Positions 17,123 through 27,635 of a DNA stretch of 64,000 bases are shown here, one piece after another (the first letter of the stretch is position 1; each line of letters starts with the position of its first letter). This stretch comes from Streptomyces sp. NRRL F-525 (GTDB lineage Bacteria > Actinomycetota > Actinomycetes > Streptomycetales > Streptomycetaceae). Made by a program: the position numbers and the translations under genes. The notes below the pieces were generated by a model that saw nothing but the letters and a program-made list of their open reading frames with translations, did no database searches and was not told where the DNA came from. The stretch covers positions 262,834 through 326,833 of the forward strand of contig NZ_JNXE01000016.1 in the NCBI RefSeq assembly GCF_000716605.1. Reading direction: 5' to 3'.

Positions 17123-17782
17123 TCAGGCCTTGAAGTCCCCGGTCCGCTCCGGCGAAGCCTCCGCCAGCCCCTTCACGATCCCGTCGACACCCTCCCGCAG
17201 CCCGTACACCGGCGTCCCCGGCTGCTGCCGCCAGGACTCGTCGAGGGTGCCCGCGTCGACCGTGTCGAAGCCGAGGTCGTCGATCAGGGCCCGGACCACG
17301 CGCTTCGCGGCCTCGTCGTCGCCGGACACCGGGAGGGCGAGGCGGTCGGGGGCGCCGGACGGGCGGGGGCGGTCCAGGATGTCCTGGGCGTAGGTGCCGT
17401 TGAAGGCCTTGATCACGGTGTGGCCGATCTGCCGCGCGACCCAGCGGCTCTCGGTGAGGCCGTCGTCGAGGATGGCGTCGATCCGGCCGTCCCGCCCGGG
17501 GTAGTAGTTGTTGGTGTCGATGACGGCGACGTTCTCCGCCGCGCCGTCGAGGAAGCCCTTGGGCAGGTCCGGGACCGCCTTCAACGGGACGGTGACCACG
17601 ACGACCTCGGCCCCGTTCGCCGCCTCCTCGGCCGGTACGGGGGTGGCCCCCGTCTCCTCGGCCAGCGCGGTGAGCGTCTGCGGGCCGCGCGAGTTGGCTA
17701 CGGAGACGTCGTGCCCGAGCGCGGTGAGCCGCCGGGTGAGGTTGCCGCCGATGTTGCCCGCGCCGATGATGCCGATCTTCAT
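17123..17782 (-). CDS. NAD(P)-binding oxidoreductase, F420:NADP reductase-like (ProC/FNO fold)
   Basis: A 219-residue Rossmann protein beginning MKIGIIGAGNIGGNL, a clean GxGxxG. It is followed by NSRGPQT at the second strand, as in F420-dependent NADP reductase-like proteins, then VVVVTVPLKAVPDL, VIDTNNYYPGRDG and VIKAFNGTYAQ. It probably transfers hydride between NADP and F420 or a small substrate. ATG 17782 has GAAGGG upstream. It converges on the GH25 gene and is probably monocistronic. Confidence 0.85.
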   Translation of the reverse strand: MKIGIIGAGNIGGNLTRRLTALGHDVSVANSRGPQTLTALAEETGATPVPAEEAANGAEVVVVTVPLKAVPDLPKGFLDGAAENVAVIDTNNYYPGRDGRIDAILDDGLTESRWVARQIGHTVIKAFNGTYAQDILDRPRPSGAPDRLALPVSGDDEAAKRVVRALIDDLGFDTVDAGTLDESWRQQPGTPVYGLREGVDGIVKGLAEASPERTGDFKA

Positions 17783-17902
17783 GACAGACCCTTCGCCGAT
17801 CCAGACTCCATGCATGCGCATGCTTCTGGACGGCTGCAACCCCGGGTGCCCGCCCCCTATTCCGGACCCTCCCCCGTACGAGTGACACCGCGCCCCCGGC
17901 AC

Positions 17903-18580
17903 CTACTCCCCGAACGGATCCTCCAGCTCCGCCCGCAGCACCTCCGCCGCCGCCTCCGCGTCCCCCTCCACGACCGCCCGCACCAGCGCCTCATGAGCCT
18001 CGTCCCCGGTGTTCGGATCGTGCGCGCGCAGCTCCGTCAGCGCCAGCAGCTCCACCAGCCCCTCCCGCAGCACCGGCGTGAACTGGCCGAAGATATCGGC
18101 GAGTACGGGGTTGTGGGCGGCGGCGACCACGGCCGCGTGGAACGCGATGTCGGCGTCGACGAACGCGAGGTCGTCCGCCCCGGCAGCGGCCCGGCGGGCC
18201 TCCAGCGCGCGCTCCAGCGCCGTCACGTCCTCGGGCGTACGACGGCTCGCCGCGAGCCGTGCCGCCTGGACCTCGACGCCCATCCGCACCTCGTAGACGT
18301 CGGTCACGGCGGCCCTGCGCAGCCGGGTCGGCCAGTCCTCGGCGGGTTCGGTGGCGACGACGAAGACTCCGGCGCCCTGCCGCGGCCGGACCAGGCCCGC
18401 CCCGGCGAGCGCCCGCAACGCCTCGCGGACCGTGGAGCGGCCGACGCCCAACTCCGTTGCCAGCGTGGTCTCGCCGGGCAGTTTGCTGCCGACCGGCCAC
18501 TCACCGGCGGCGATCTGCGCGCGCAACCGCTCGGCGGCCTGTTCGACGAGGGGACTGGGACGGACGGGACCTAGCGGCAC
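17903..18580 (-). CDS. GntR-family regulator, FadR subfamily
   Basis: A 225-residue regulator. The winged helix (residues about 9-75) includes GSKLPGETTLATELGVGRSTVREALRAL and GLVRPRQGAGVFV. The C-terminal all-helical FCD domain has Asp/His ligands (FVDADIAFHAAVVAAAHN). FadR-type proteins bind small acids. It is divergent from the leuA leader, but no evidence ties it to leucine. GTG 18580 is the start; the ribosome site is weak. Confidence 0.9.
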   Translation of the reverse strand: MPLGPVRPSPLVEQAAERLRAQIAAGEWPVGSKLPGETTLATELGVGRSTVREALRALAGAGLVRPRQGAGVFVVATEPAEDWPTRLRRAAVTDVYEVRMGVEVQAARLAASRRTPEDVTALERALEARRAAAGADDLAFVDADIAFHAAVVAAAHNPVLADIFGQFTPVLREGLVELLALTELRAHDPNTGDEAHEALVRAVVEGDAEAAAEVLRAELEDPFGE

Positions 18581-18617
18581 GGGAACTTCACCAACCTGGA
18601 GGTCAGCAGATTCTCAC

Positions 18618-21159
<2,542 letters not shown>

Positions 21160-21163
21160 CGAG

Positions 21164-21197
21164 AGGGGCGCCCGTCCGACACAGGACGGGCGCCCCT
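21164..21197. terminator. Strong bidirectional terminator
   Basis: A perfect 14-bp stem (21164-21177 with 21184-21197) around a 6-base loop, between the convergent ABC ATPase and EF-hand genes. TT follows on the plus strand. Confidence 0.8.
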
Positions 21198-21224
21198 TCC
21201 GCTCAGGTGAGGGTCACTCTCGGG

Positions 21225-21437
21225 TCACTTGTTCAGGTGGGCCCAGAACTCGTCGAACGACAGGACCTTGTCCCCGTTGAGGTCCCGGCTCTTGATGATG
21301 GCCTCGGCGACCGTCTCGGTGACGTTCCAGTCGCCTCCCTGAGCCAGGGCGGTCTTGAACTCGGCCGCGGTGATGACACCGTCACCGTCCGTGTCGATCC
21401 GCTGGAAATGCTTGCGTGCTTCCTCGATGTCCGCCAC
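21225..21437 (-). CDS. EF-hand calcium-binding protein (70 aa)
   Basis: Two canonical EF-hand loops: DTDGDGVITAAE (about residues 15-26) and DLNGDKVLSFDE (about 52-63). Both keep acidic or polar ligands at positions 1, 3, 5 and a terminal Glu. This is a calmodulin-like small protein of the Streptomyces CabB/calerythrin-like group, probably a cytoplasmic calcium buffer or sensor. The start is GTG 21437 with a GGGGCGG-like ribosome site. Confidence 0.93.
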   Translation of the reverse strand: MADIEEARKHFQRIDTDGDGVITAAEFKTALAQGGDWNVTETVAEAIIKSRDLNGDKVLSFDEFWAHLNK

Positions 21438-21485
21438 CGGATCCGCCCCTTCGTAACGCTTTACTGCCTGTTGACGGACGTCAGA

Positions 21486-22403
21486 CTAACCGGCCGCGCG
21501 CGCCCGCAGTGCGGCGACCACCCACGCGAACTCCGGCCGGTGCGCCGCCGCGGGCCCGCCACCCTTCACCGTGGCCAGCAACTCCCGGTACCGGGCGAGC
21601 CGTTCGTTGGACGTCGACTCCATGCGTTCGAGTACGACGGCCGGGTCGCCGCCGTCGCCCAGCACCTCCCGCAGGATCGCGTCGGCCTCCGGCGACCCGG
21701 GGTCGATCCCCCGCTCCCTGGCCTCCGCGCCCAGCTGCACCAGCCGCATGGGAAACCAGGTGGACCGCCCGCGGACGGAGGCGCGCTCCTGGTCCGAGGC
21801 GTTGAACTCGACGGCCTTGCGCATCTGCGCCCGGAACTCCGGGTCCTGCACCATCTCCGCCAACTCCACCCAGGCGTCGACCTGTTCGGGGGTCGGGTCG
21901 TCCGGCAGGTCCACCGCGATGGAGCGCATCCGCTCCTTGATGCAGGGATCGACGGCGTCGAGTTCGTGGAACAGCTCCTCCACGAACTCCTCCATGATCC
22001 GCCTGCGTTCGGCCGCCGACAGCCGTGCCAGCCTGTTCATCAGCGTCATCTCCTCCGCGGTCGAACCGCGTCTCGCGACGGTCGACAGCACCGCCCGGGT
22101 CACCCTCAGCGACCTGATCTGTGCGTCCAGCGCCACCACATGCGTGGCGGCCACCTCCGCGACGGTCGTCTCACCGGCCAGCACCTTGCGCACGGCGTCC
22201 AGACCGAGGCCCAACTCGCGCAGGGTACGGATCAGTTCGAGGCGGGCGGCGGACTCGGCGTCGTAGAGCCGGTAGCCGCCCGCGGAGCGGGTCACGGGGG
22301 TGAGGACGCCCTCGTCGGACCAGTAGCGGATGGTGCGCACGGTCAGTCCGGTGGACCTGGCCAGTTCCCCGATGGTGAGGAGTCCGGTGCCGTCGTCGAT
22401 CAT
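21486..22403 (-). CDS. MerR-family regulator with long effector domain
   Basis: A 305-residue protein. Residues 8-75 form the MerR DNA-binding part (TIGELARSTGLTVRTIRYWSDEGVL, then GGYRLYDAESAARLELIRTLRELGLGL). A helical C-terminal region of about 200 residues is Arg/Glu-rich and could bind a drug or ligand. Its promoter has the 19-bp spacer typical of MerR-activated promoters, and the -10 lies six bases from the ATG. It is divergent from the GNAT gene. Confidence 0.9.
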   Translation of the reverse strand: MIDDGTGLLTIGELARSTGLTVRTIRYWSDEGVLTPVTRSAGGYRLYDAESAARLELIRTLRELGLGLDAVRKVLAGETTVAEVAATHVVALDAQIRSLRVTRAVLSTVARRGSTAEEMTLMNRLARLSAAERRRIMEEFVEELFHELDAVDPCIKERMRSIAVDLPDDPTPEQVDAWVELAEMVQDPEFRAQMRKAVEFNASDQERASVRGRSTWFPMRLVQLGAEARERGIDPGSPEADAILREVLGDGGDPAVVLERMESTSNERLARYRELLATVKGGGPAAAHRPEFAWVVAALRARAAG

Positions 22404-22409
22404 GTCCTG

Positions 22410-22440
22410 AGTGTGGGCCTTCCAGTGGGTGGAGACTCAA
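22410..22440 (-). promoter_or_regulatory. MerR promoter, 19-bp spacer, leaderless
   Basis: On the minus strand TTGAGT (22435-22440) and CACACT (22410-22415) are separated by 19 bases, the over-long spacer that MerR proteins correct by DNA twisting. The -10 ends six bases before ATG 22403. Confidence 0.5.
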
Positions 22441-22460
22441 GCGGCGCAAGGAGCTTGGCG

Positions 22461-23096
22461 ATGGAGACTCTTCGGGACATTCTCGATGCGGTGGCCCGGG
22501 ACGACATCCCGCCGCCCGACGGCCGCGTGACCGTCGTACCGCAGATGTCCGAACGGGACGCGGGGGTGCTCGCCTTCACCGCGCACGCCGTCGTCTTCAT
22601 CGACGAGGACCCGCAGTGGGTCCACGACACCCTCTCGGCCGTCCCCTGCGACGCGCTCGCCGCGCCGATGAACCCGTGGTTCCTGATGGCCCTCCTGGAG
22701 CGGACGGGCCGCCGGTCGGAGACGATCGACGCGATGCTGGTGGGCGCCCCGCTGCCGGGCGAACCCCCGCTCCCCCTCACGGAGATCACGGACGGCGACC
22801 ATCCGCGCATCGTGTACGCCCGCGGCCGCCGCGACGACGTGCGCGCGTGGACGACGGAGGGTGGGGTGGTGGTGCTGGGCCGCGGGGTCGGCGGCCGGCT
22901 TGAGGTCTCCGTGGAGATCGACGAGGACGTACGACACCGGGGGCTGGGCCGCGCCCTGGTGGCGGCGGCCCGGCATCTCACCGCCGAGCCGCTGTGGGCG
23001 CAGGTCGCGCCGGGGAACGCCCGCAGCATGCGGGCGTTCCTGGCGGCGGGCTACCGTCCGGTGGGTTCGGAGGCGGTGCTGCTCAGCGCGCGATAG
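22461..23096 (+). CDS. GNAT-family acetyltransferase
   Basis: A 211-residue protein. The C-terminal part has the acetyl-CoA pyrophosphate-binding pattern VSVEIDEDVRHRGLGRALVAAARHL and a late QVAPGNARSMRAFLAAGYRPVG, standard for GNAT enzymes. The N-terminal about 110 residues do not match a motif I know. ATG 22461 has AAGGAG. Divergent from the MerR gene; whether MerR controls it is unknown. Confidence 0.85.
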   Translation: METLRDILDAVARDDIPPPDGRVTVVPQMSERDAGVLAFTAHAVVFIDEDPQWVHDTLSAVPCDALAAPMNPWFLMALLERTGRRSETIDAMLVGAPLPGEPPLPLTEITDGDHPRIVYARGRRDDVRAWTTEGGVVVLGRGVGGRLEVSVEIDEDVRHRGLGRALVAAARHLTAEPLWAQVAPGNARSMRAFLAAGYRPVGSEAVLLSAR

Positions 23097-23125
23097 AGCC
23101 GCTGGACGTCAGTACGTGCTGAACG

Positions 23126-23725
23126 TCAGTGCCACGGGCGGTAGTTCGGGTTGCTCTCGCAGTCGCTCATGATCTCGACCTTGGTCTTCTTGTCGACCGG
23201 GCAGACGCCGATGATGTACTGCCGCTGGATCCCGCCGGGGAAGGCGACCTCGACCTGGTCGGCCCACTTGTGGGTGTCGCCGATGGTCTTGTTGACGTCC
23301 ACACCGCCCGGGGCGTCGATGTAGTAGTTGTAGCCCGACTTGTACCAGGTCTTGTACAGGTCGTGGTCGTACGTCGTCGAGACGTACGGCGAGGGCTGGT
23401 TGACCAGGACGTACTTCTCGACGTCGTACTGGCCGTTGACGACGTCCTTGGGGGCGAAGCCCTGGTCGAAGACGATCGCGGGGCCGCGGCTGTCGCTGCG
23501 GTAGAGGGTGCCGCAGCTGGTGCGCCAGACCGGGTCGGGGGTGATGCGGCTGATGTCCACGCGCTGGTCGACGGCGGCCATCGCGGGGTCGGCGACGACG
23601 GGACAGGCGGGCGCGGCGGCGCGGGCCGGGGTGTGGGCGGGGACGGTGGCGGCGGTGGTGGCGAAGACGGCCGCGAGGGACAGGGCGGCGGCAACGGCTC
23701 GTCGCCACAGGTGAATCGTGATCAT
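23126..23725 (-). CDS. Secreted scabin/pierisin-like mono-ADP-ribosyltransferase
   Basis: A 199-residue protein with a Sec signal peptide (cleavage near ARA-AA, residues 36-39). Catalytic motifs of the R-S-E class are present: LYRSDSR (Arg76), PYVSTT (Ser116) and QVE (Gln157-x-Glu159) just before AFPGG. The Q-x-E loop is the variant used by pierisin, ScARP and scabin, which modify guanine bases or nucleosides, rather than E-x-E arginine-modifying toxins. Three Cys (41, 71, 175) and a fourth at 189 could form disulfides. GTG three codons upstream is an alternative start. Target identity is inferred from the family. Confidence 0.88.
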   Translation of the reverse strand: MITIHLWRRAVAAALSLAAVFATTAATVPAHTPARAAAPACPVVADPAMAAVDQRVDISRITPDPVWRTSCGTLYRSDSRGPAIVFDQGFAPKDVVNGQYDVEKYVLVNQPSPYVSTTYDHDLYKTWYKSGYNYYIDAPGGVDVNKTIGDTHKWADQVEVAFPGGIQRQYIIGVCPVDKKTKVEIMSDCESNPNYRPWH

Positions 23726-23823
23726 GCAGGGCACGATCCCGGTTCTGCGGCGACGAGTCGCGGATCATCACCCGTACGGGGGCGTGTCCAACTGACCGCA
23801 TTTCAGTCGGTCTTCGGCCGGCC

Positions 23824-25002
23824 TCAGCGGAAGATGCCCGTGTGGCCCAGCGAGTAGCGGCCCGGCTGCGGGTACACGGCGAGACCGTGCGGGCCGCCGC
23901 CGACCTTGATGCGGGCGAGCTGGGTGCCGGTGCGGGTGTCGATGGCGTAGACCTCGGAGTTGTAGCGGCCGGAGAGCCACAGGACCTTGCCGTCGGCGGA
24001 GACGCCGCCCATGTCGGGGCTGCCGCCGTTGGGAAGGTGCCACTTCTTGGTGAGCTTGTTCTTGGTGAAGTCGAAGATGGAGATGGTGCCTTCACCGCGG
24101 TTGGAGATGTACATCTCGCGCGAGTCCCGGCTGATGTACAGACCGTGGCAGCCCTTGCCGGTGGGCAGGAAGTCCGGCTTGGCGAAGGTGTCGCCGTCGA
24201 GGACCCACATGCCGTTGGCCATCATGTCGGCGATGTAGAACTTCTTGCCGTCGGGCGAGATCTTGACGTCCTGCGGCATCGAACCGTGGAACGGCAGTTT
24301 CTGCTGCCCGACGACCTTCATCTTCTCGGTGTCGACCTTGAGCAGTTCGCCGCTGAACTCGCAGGAGACGATGAAGTACCGCCCGTCCGGCGAGAAGTCG
24401 GCGTGGTTGACGCCGTAGCAGCCGACGTGGACCGCCTTCACCGTCTTCATCGTGTGCGCGTCCCGGAACACCAGCTGCCGGTCCAGCGAGGCCATCACGA
24501 TCGCGTACTTGCCGTTGGGCGTGAAGTACAGGTTGTACGGGTCGTGCACGTCAACGGGCCTGCCCGCCTTGCCCGTTCGCGGGTCGATCGGGGTGAGGGT
24601 GTTGCCCCGGTCGTTGTTGACCCACAGCGTCTTCAAGTCCCAGGAGGGGACGACGTGTTGGGGCTGGACGCCGACCGGGATCGTCTCGATGACCTTGTAC
24701 GTCTTCGGGTCGATCACCGAGACGGTGTTGGAGTTGGTGTTGGGGACGTAGACCCGGGACGGGAAGTCCCGCACCACCGGGGAGAGTTGGTTGGGCCGGT
24801 CGGCCGCGTACACGTCGGCCGGGTTCAGCACCGGCGGCATACCGGGCAGCGCCCGCGCGACCTGCGCCTTCTTCTGCTGCTGCGGCTGGAGCGCGGCCTT
24901 GGTGCCGAGGGCCTCGTCGGCGTGGTCCTGCGAGCCGCAGCCGGCGAGGGCGGCCAGCGCGATCCCGGCGACGAGGGCGCGGGTGAGGGGGATGTGTCGC
25001 AT
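23824..25002 (-). CDS. Beta-propeller (YVTN/NHL-like) lipoprotein
   Basis: A 392-residue lipoprotein: signal peptide with lipobox ALAGC (Cys22), then a linker and repeated blades with the pattern PNTNSNTVSVIDPKTYKVIETIPVG and related segments. The repeats (for example FYIADMMANGMWVLDGDTF and MYISNRGEGTISIFDFTK) indicate a seven-bladed propeller, often a surface scaffold. Its ATG shares bases with the stop of the deacetylase-like gene, so both are probably exported partners on the outer membrane face. Confidence 0.88.
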   Translation of the reverse strand: MRHIPLTRALVAGIALAALAGCGSQDHADEALGTKAALQPQQQKKAQVARALPGMPPVLNPADVYAADRPNQLSPVVRDFPSRVYVPNTNSNTVSVIDPKTYKVIETIPVGVQPQHVVPSWDLKTLWVNNDRGNTLTPIDPRTGKAGRPVDVHDPYNLYFTPNGKYAIVMASLDRQLVFRDAHTMKTVKAVHVGCYGVNHADFSPDGRYFIVSCEFSGELLKVDTEKMKVVGQQKLPFHGSMPQDVKISPDGKKFYIADMMANGMWVLDGDTFAKPDFLPTGKGCHGLYISRDSREMYISNRGEGTISIFDFTKNKLTKKWHLPNGGSPDMGGVSADGKVLWLSGRYNSEVYAIDTRTGTQLARIKVGGGPHGLAVYPQPGRYSLGHTGIFR

Positions 25003-25793
25003 CAGCTCAGCAGCTCCGTGGTCGTCACCGCGCGCAGTCCGCGGCGGTGGAGTTCTTCCAGTACGGCGGGGAGCGCGGCGACCGTGTCGGCGTACCCGAA
25101 GTGCATGCTGACGACCGACCCGTTCCGGACCTCGGCGAGCACCTTGCGGGTGACGGCGGGGGCGCCGGGCGCGGTGAAGTCGAGGGAGTCGACGTCGTAG
25201 GACAGCACGTGCGGGTAGCCCACGCGGTGGGCCAGGCGCTGGACGAGCGGGGACGCGGCCGGGGCGCGCGAGGGCCTGAACCAGGTGCCGATCGAGCCGG
25301 TGAGCCGCTTGAGGCGGTCCGCGCAACCGGTGATCTCGGCCAGCGCGTCGGCCTCGGACAGGGTGTTGACGGCGATGTGCCGCTGGGTGTGGTTGCCCAG
25401 GTCGTGGCCGCCGTCGAGGATGCGGCGGGCCATCTCGGGGTGGGTGTCGAGCCAGGTCCCGACGGCGAGGACGGTGACGTGGGCGCCGTGTTTCTCCGCC
25501 TCGGCGAGAAGGGCGGTGGCGATCTTGGGGTCGCCCTGGCCGTGGAAGGTGAGCGCGACGGCGGGACGGTCGCGGGGTCCGTGGGTGATCTGCGCGGGCT
25601 GGTGGGGGAAGGCGCGGGGGGCGGGTGCGGTGAGCGGCGTCGCCTTGGCGGCGGGGGCCGGTCCGCTGGCGGGGGCGGCGGGGGATGCGGTGGAGCCGGT
25701 CGTGGCACATCCGGCGGCGAGAGCGCCCCCGGCGACAAGCCCGGCACCCGCACGCAACGCCGTACGGCGGTCGGTCGTGGTCACCCGCCCCAT
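25002..25793 (-). CDS. Polysaccharide deacetylase-fold lipoprotein, altered first motif
   Basis: A 263-residue NodB-like protein with a twin-arginine-type lipoprotein signal (DRRTALRAGAGL ... LAAGC). The second motif is intact (GNHTQRH, metal-binding His pair) and the RPSRAP and VDSLD regions fit. Motif 1 reads TFHGQGDP, lacking the two adjacent Asp of TFDDGP that serve as base and metal ligand. Classical deacetylation is therefore doubtful. It could bind glycan, or use different chemistry. It is translationally coupled to the downstream propeller lipoprotein. Confidence 0.85.
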   Translation of the reverse strand: MGRVTTTDRRTALRAGAGLVAGGALAAGCATTGSTASPAAPASGPAPAAKATPLTAPAPRAFPHQPAQITHGPRDRPAVALTFHGQGDPKIATALLAEAEKHGAHVTVLAVGTWLDTHPEMARRILDGGHDLGNHTQRHIAVNTLSEADALAEITGCADRLKRLTGSIGTWFRPSRAPAASPLVQRLAHRVGYPHVLSYDVDSLDFTAPGAPAVTRKVLAEVRNGSVVSMHFGYADTVAALPAVLEELHRRGLRAVTTTELLS

Positions 25794-25912
25794 TTAAGGG
25801 GCGCCGAGTAAGAAACCGGGGCATTAACCCGTTCGGGGGACCCGCCCGGGTCGCGCCGAGAACGAAGGTTCACAACAGGGGCCGCACCAGTCAACTCCGG
25901 TCCGACGATGCC

Positions 25913-25951
25913 TTAAAGGGGCGCGGGGAACTGCGCGCCCAGCCACAGCGG
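25913..25951 (+). repeat. Dispersed Streptomyces repeat, copy 1
   Basis: The core GGGGCGCGGGGAACTGCGCG is followed by CCCAGCCACAGCGG. It is closely related to copies at 39095, 41796, 41849 and 58514. It lies in the non-coding gap between the deacetylase-like and HATPase genes. Confidence 0.75.
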
Positions 25952-25998
25952 ACCCGCAGACAACCGACAACCTGCCCCGGCATCCACAACAGTTCCGC

Positions 25999-26502
25999 TC
26001 AACGATCAGACACGCGCATCTCGAACCACGTCGTCTTCCCACGCGGCAACAGATCGACACCCCACCGATCGGAAAGCTTGTCGACGAGGAACAACCCCCG
26101 CCCACTCAGATCCATCTCCTGAACCGGCATCAGACACGGCAACCCACGCGAGGGATCACGAACCTCAACCCGGATCCACCCCCGCCGCCGCTTCATCCGC
26201 AGCCCGAACACCCGCGCCCCGGTATGCCGCACGGCATTCCCGACAAGCTCCGAGACAAGTAAAACGGCGTCCTCCGTCAGCTTCGGACTGAGCCCCCAGT
26301 GCCGCAGAACGACGATCTGGGTGAGCCGACGGGCCGTCGCCGCGGACTCCGGACGGGACGGGAGCGGAACCTCCGCCTCCGTCGGATTGCCGAACAACTC
26401 GATCGCCTTGAGCGCCCGCTCGTCCTCGACCGCAGGCGACCAGCGCGCCGCGGTCGCACGGCCTTGTCCCCGCGGCTGTCCGATACCTTCCAGCCCCGCC
26501 AT
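25999..26502 (-). CDS. HATPase_c (anti-sigma/RsbW-like) regulatory ATP-binding protein
   Basis: A 167-residue protein with a GHKL ATPase domain: N-box LLVSELVGNAVRHTGA, then VEVRDPSRGLP and a G-box-like SGRGLFLVDKLSDRWG. Stand-alone proteins of this type are numerous in Streptomyces and include anti-sigma kinases, but most are uncharacterised. There is no sigma or anti-anti-sigma gene beside it. ATG 26502 is chosen with a weak ribosome site; several upstream starts exist. Confidence 0.82.
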   Translation of the reverse strand: MAGLEGIGQPRGQGRATAARWSPAVEDERALKAIELFGNPTEAEVPLPSRPESAATARRLTQIVVLRHWGLSPKLTEDAVLLVSELVGNAVRHTGARVFGLRMKRRRGWIRVEVRDPSRGLPCLMPVQEMDLSGRGLFLVDKLSDRWGVDLLPRGKTTWFEMRVSDR

Positions 26503-26787
26503 GCGTCCATCATGGCCGCCCCGAACGGGCTCCGGGGCGGTTCCGGAGGAATACGCCCCCCGGAAGCCCCCGTTCCGCGACATCCGATTGGCATGTGCCA
26601 CTGTCATTTCAGGGCCAGCCACAGCCCCTCCGACCTGCGGTGAAGGCTCTGTTGGAGGCAATCGACAGGCTCCCTCGACAAGGCAGGCTTAAGGTCACGT
26701 TAAGGTTCCCATAAACCGCCCCGCCGAGGGACCTGTATGAGACATCACGTCAATTGCAAGTGGTTGAGCGGTATTTGACGGTCCGGT

Positions 26788-27555
26788 TCACTGGAACTTC
26801 GCCTTGCCGGGACCCTCTTCGACGAAGCTGCGCATCCCCCGCTCACGGTCCTCGGTCGCGAACAGCCCCGCGAACCACGTGCGTTCGACCGCCAGCCCCG
26901 TCTCGATGTCCGTCTCCAACCCGGTGTCGATCGCTTCCTTCGCCGCACGCAACGCAATCGCCGGACCCTGCGCCAACTTCGCCGCCCACGCATGCGCTTC
27001 GGTGAACACCTCGGCGGCCGGGGCGAGTCGGTCCACCAGCCCCAGCGCCAGAGCCTCATCGGCCTTGACCATCCGACCCGTGAAGATCAGATCCTTCGCC
27101 TTCGACGGACCGATCAGCCGCGCCAGCCGCTGCGTCCCACCCGCACCCGGAATCAACCCGAGCAGGATCTCCGGCTGCCCCAACTTCGCGTTGTCGGCGG
27201 CAATACGGAAGTCCGCGCACAACGCCAACTCACAACCCCCGCCGAGCGCATAGCCCGTGATCGCCGCAACCACCGGCTTCGGAATCCGGGCCACCGCCGT
27301 GAACGACTCCTGCAACGCCCGCGACCGCACGACCATCCCCGCATGGTCCATCCGCTGCATCTCCTTGATGTCCGCACCCGCCGCGAACACCTTCTCCCCG
27401 CCGTAGATCACCACGGCCCGCACGTCGTCGCGCCGCGAGGCCTCCTCGGCGAGTTCCTTGAGGCGGTCCTGGGTGGCGACGTCCAGCGCGTTCATCGGCG
27501 GGCGGTCGAGGCGGATGGTGCCGACGCCCTCGGCGACTTCGAGATTCACGGTCAT
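26788..27555 (-). CDS. Enoyl-CoA hydratase/isomerase
   Basis: A 255-residue crotonase-fold enzyme. The oxyanion-hole segments are FAAGADIKEM and GYALGGGCELAL, and the catalytic-Glu region is GQPEILLGLIPGAGGTQRL with both Glu positions present. It should hydrate trans-2-enoyl-CoA in beta-oxidation or a related pathway. ATG 27555. A perfect hairpin separates it from the downstream L,D-transpeptidase gene. Confidence 0.93.
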   Translation of the reverse strand: MTVNLEVAEGVGTIRLDRPPMNALDVATQDRLKELAEEASRRDDVRAVVIYGGEKVFAAGADIKEMQRMDHAGMVVRSRALQESFTAVARIPKPVVAAITGYALGGGCELALCADFRIAADNAKLGQPEILLGLIPGAGGTQRLARLIGPSKAKDLIFTGRMVKADEALALGLVDRLAPAAEVFTEAHAWAAKLAQGPAIALRAAKEAIDTGLETDIETGLAVERTWFAGLFATEDRERGMRSFVEEGPGKAKFQ

Positions 27556-27583
27556 GCCGGCAGGTTAACGCGCGCTAACGACA

Positions 27584-27620
27584 ACGGGCCCGGTGCTGTG
27601 TGTCACAGCACCGGGCCCGT
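27584..27620 (-). terminator. Perfect 17-bp hairpin terminator
   Basis: Arms 27584-27600 and 27604-27620 are perfectly complementary around a 3-base loop. It lies between the end of the first L,D-transpeptidase gene and the start of the enoyl-CoA hydratase gene, probably terminating the former. Confidence 0.85.
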
Positions 27621-27635
27621 ACGTCAACTAACCGC

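Noticed and set aside
17812..17823. Perfect palindrome GCATGCGCATGC upstream of the F420-type oxidoreductase
   Set aside because: Short and low complexity (repeated GCATGC); no promoter elements line up with it, so not reported as an operator.
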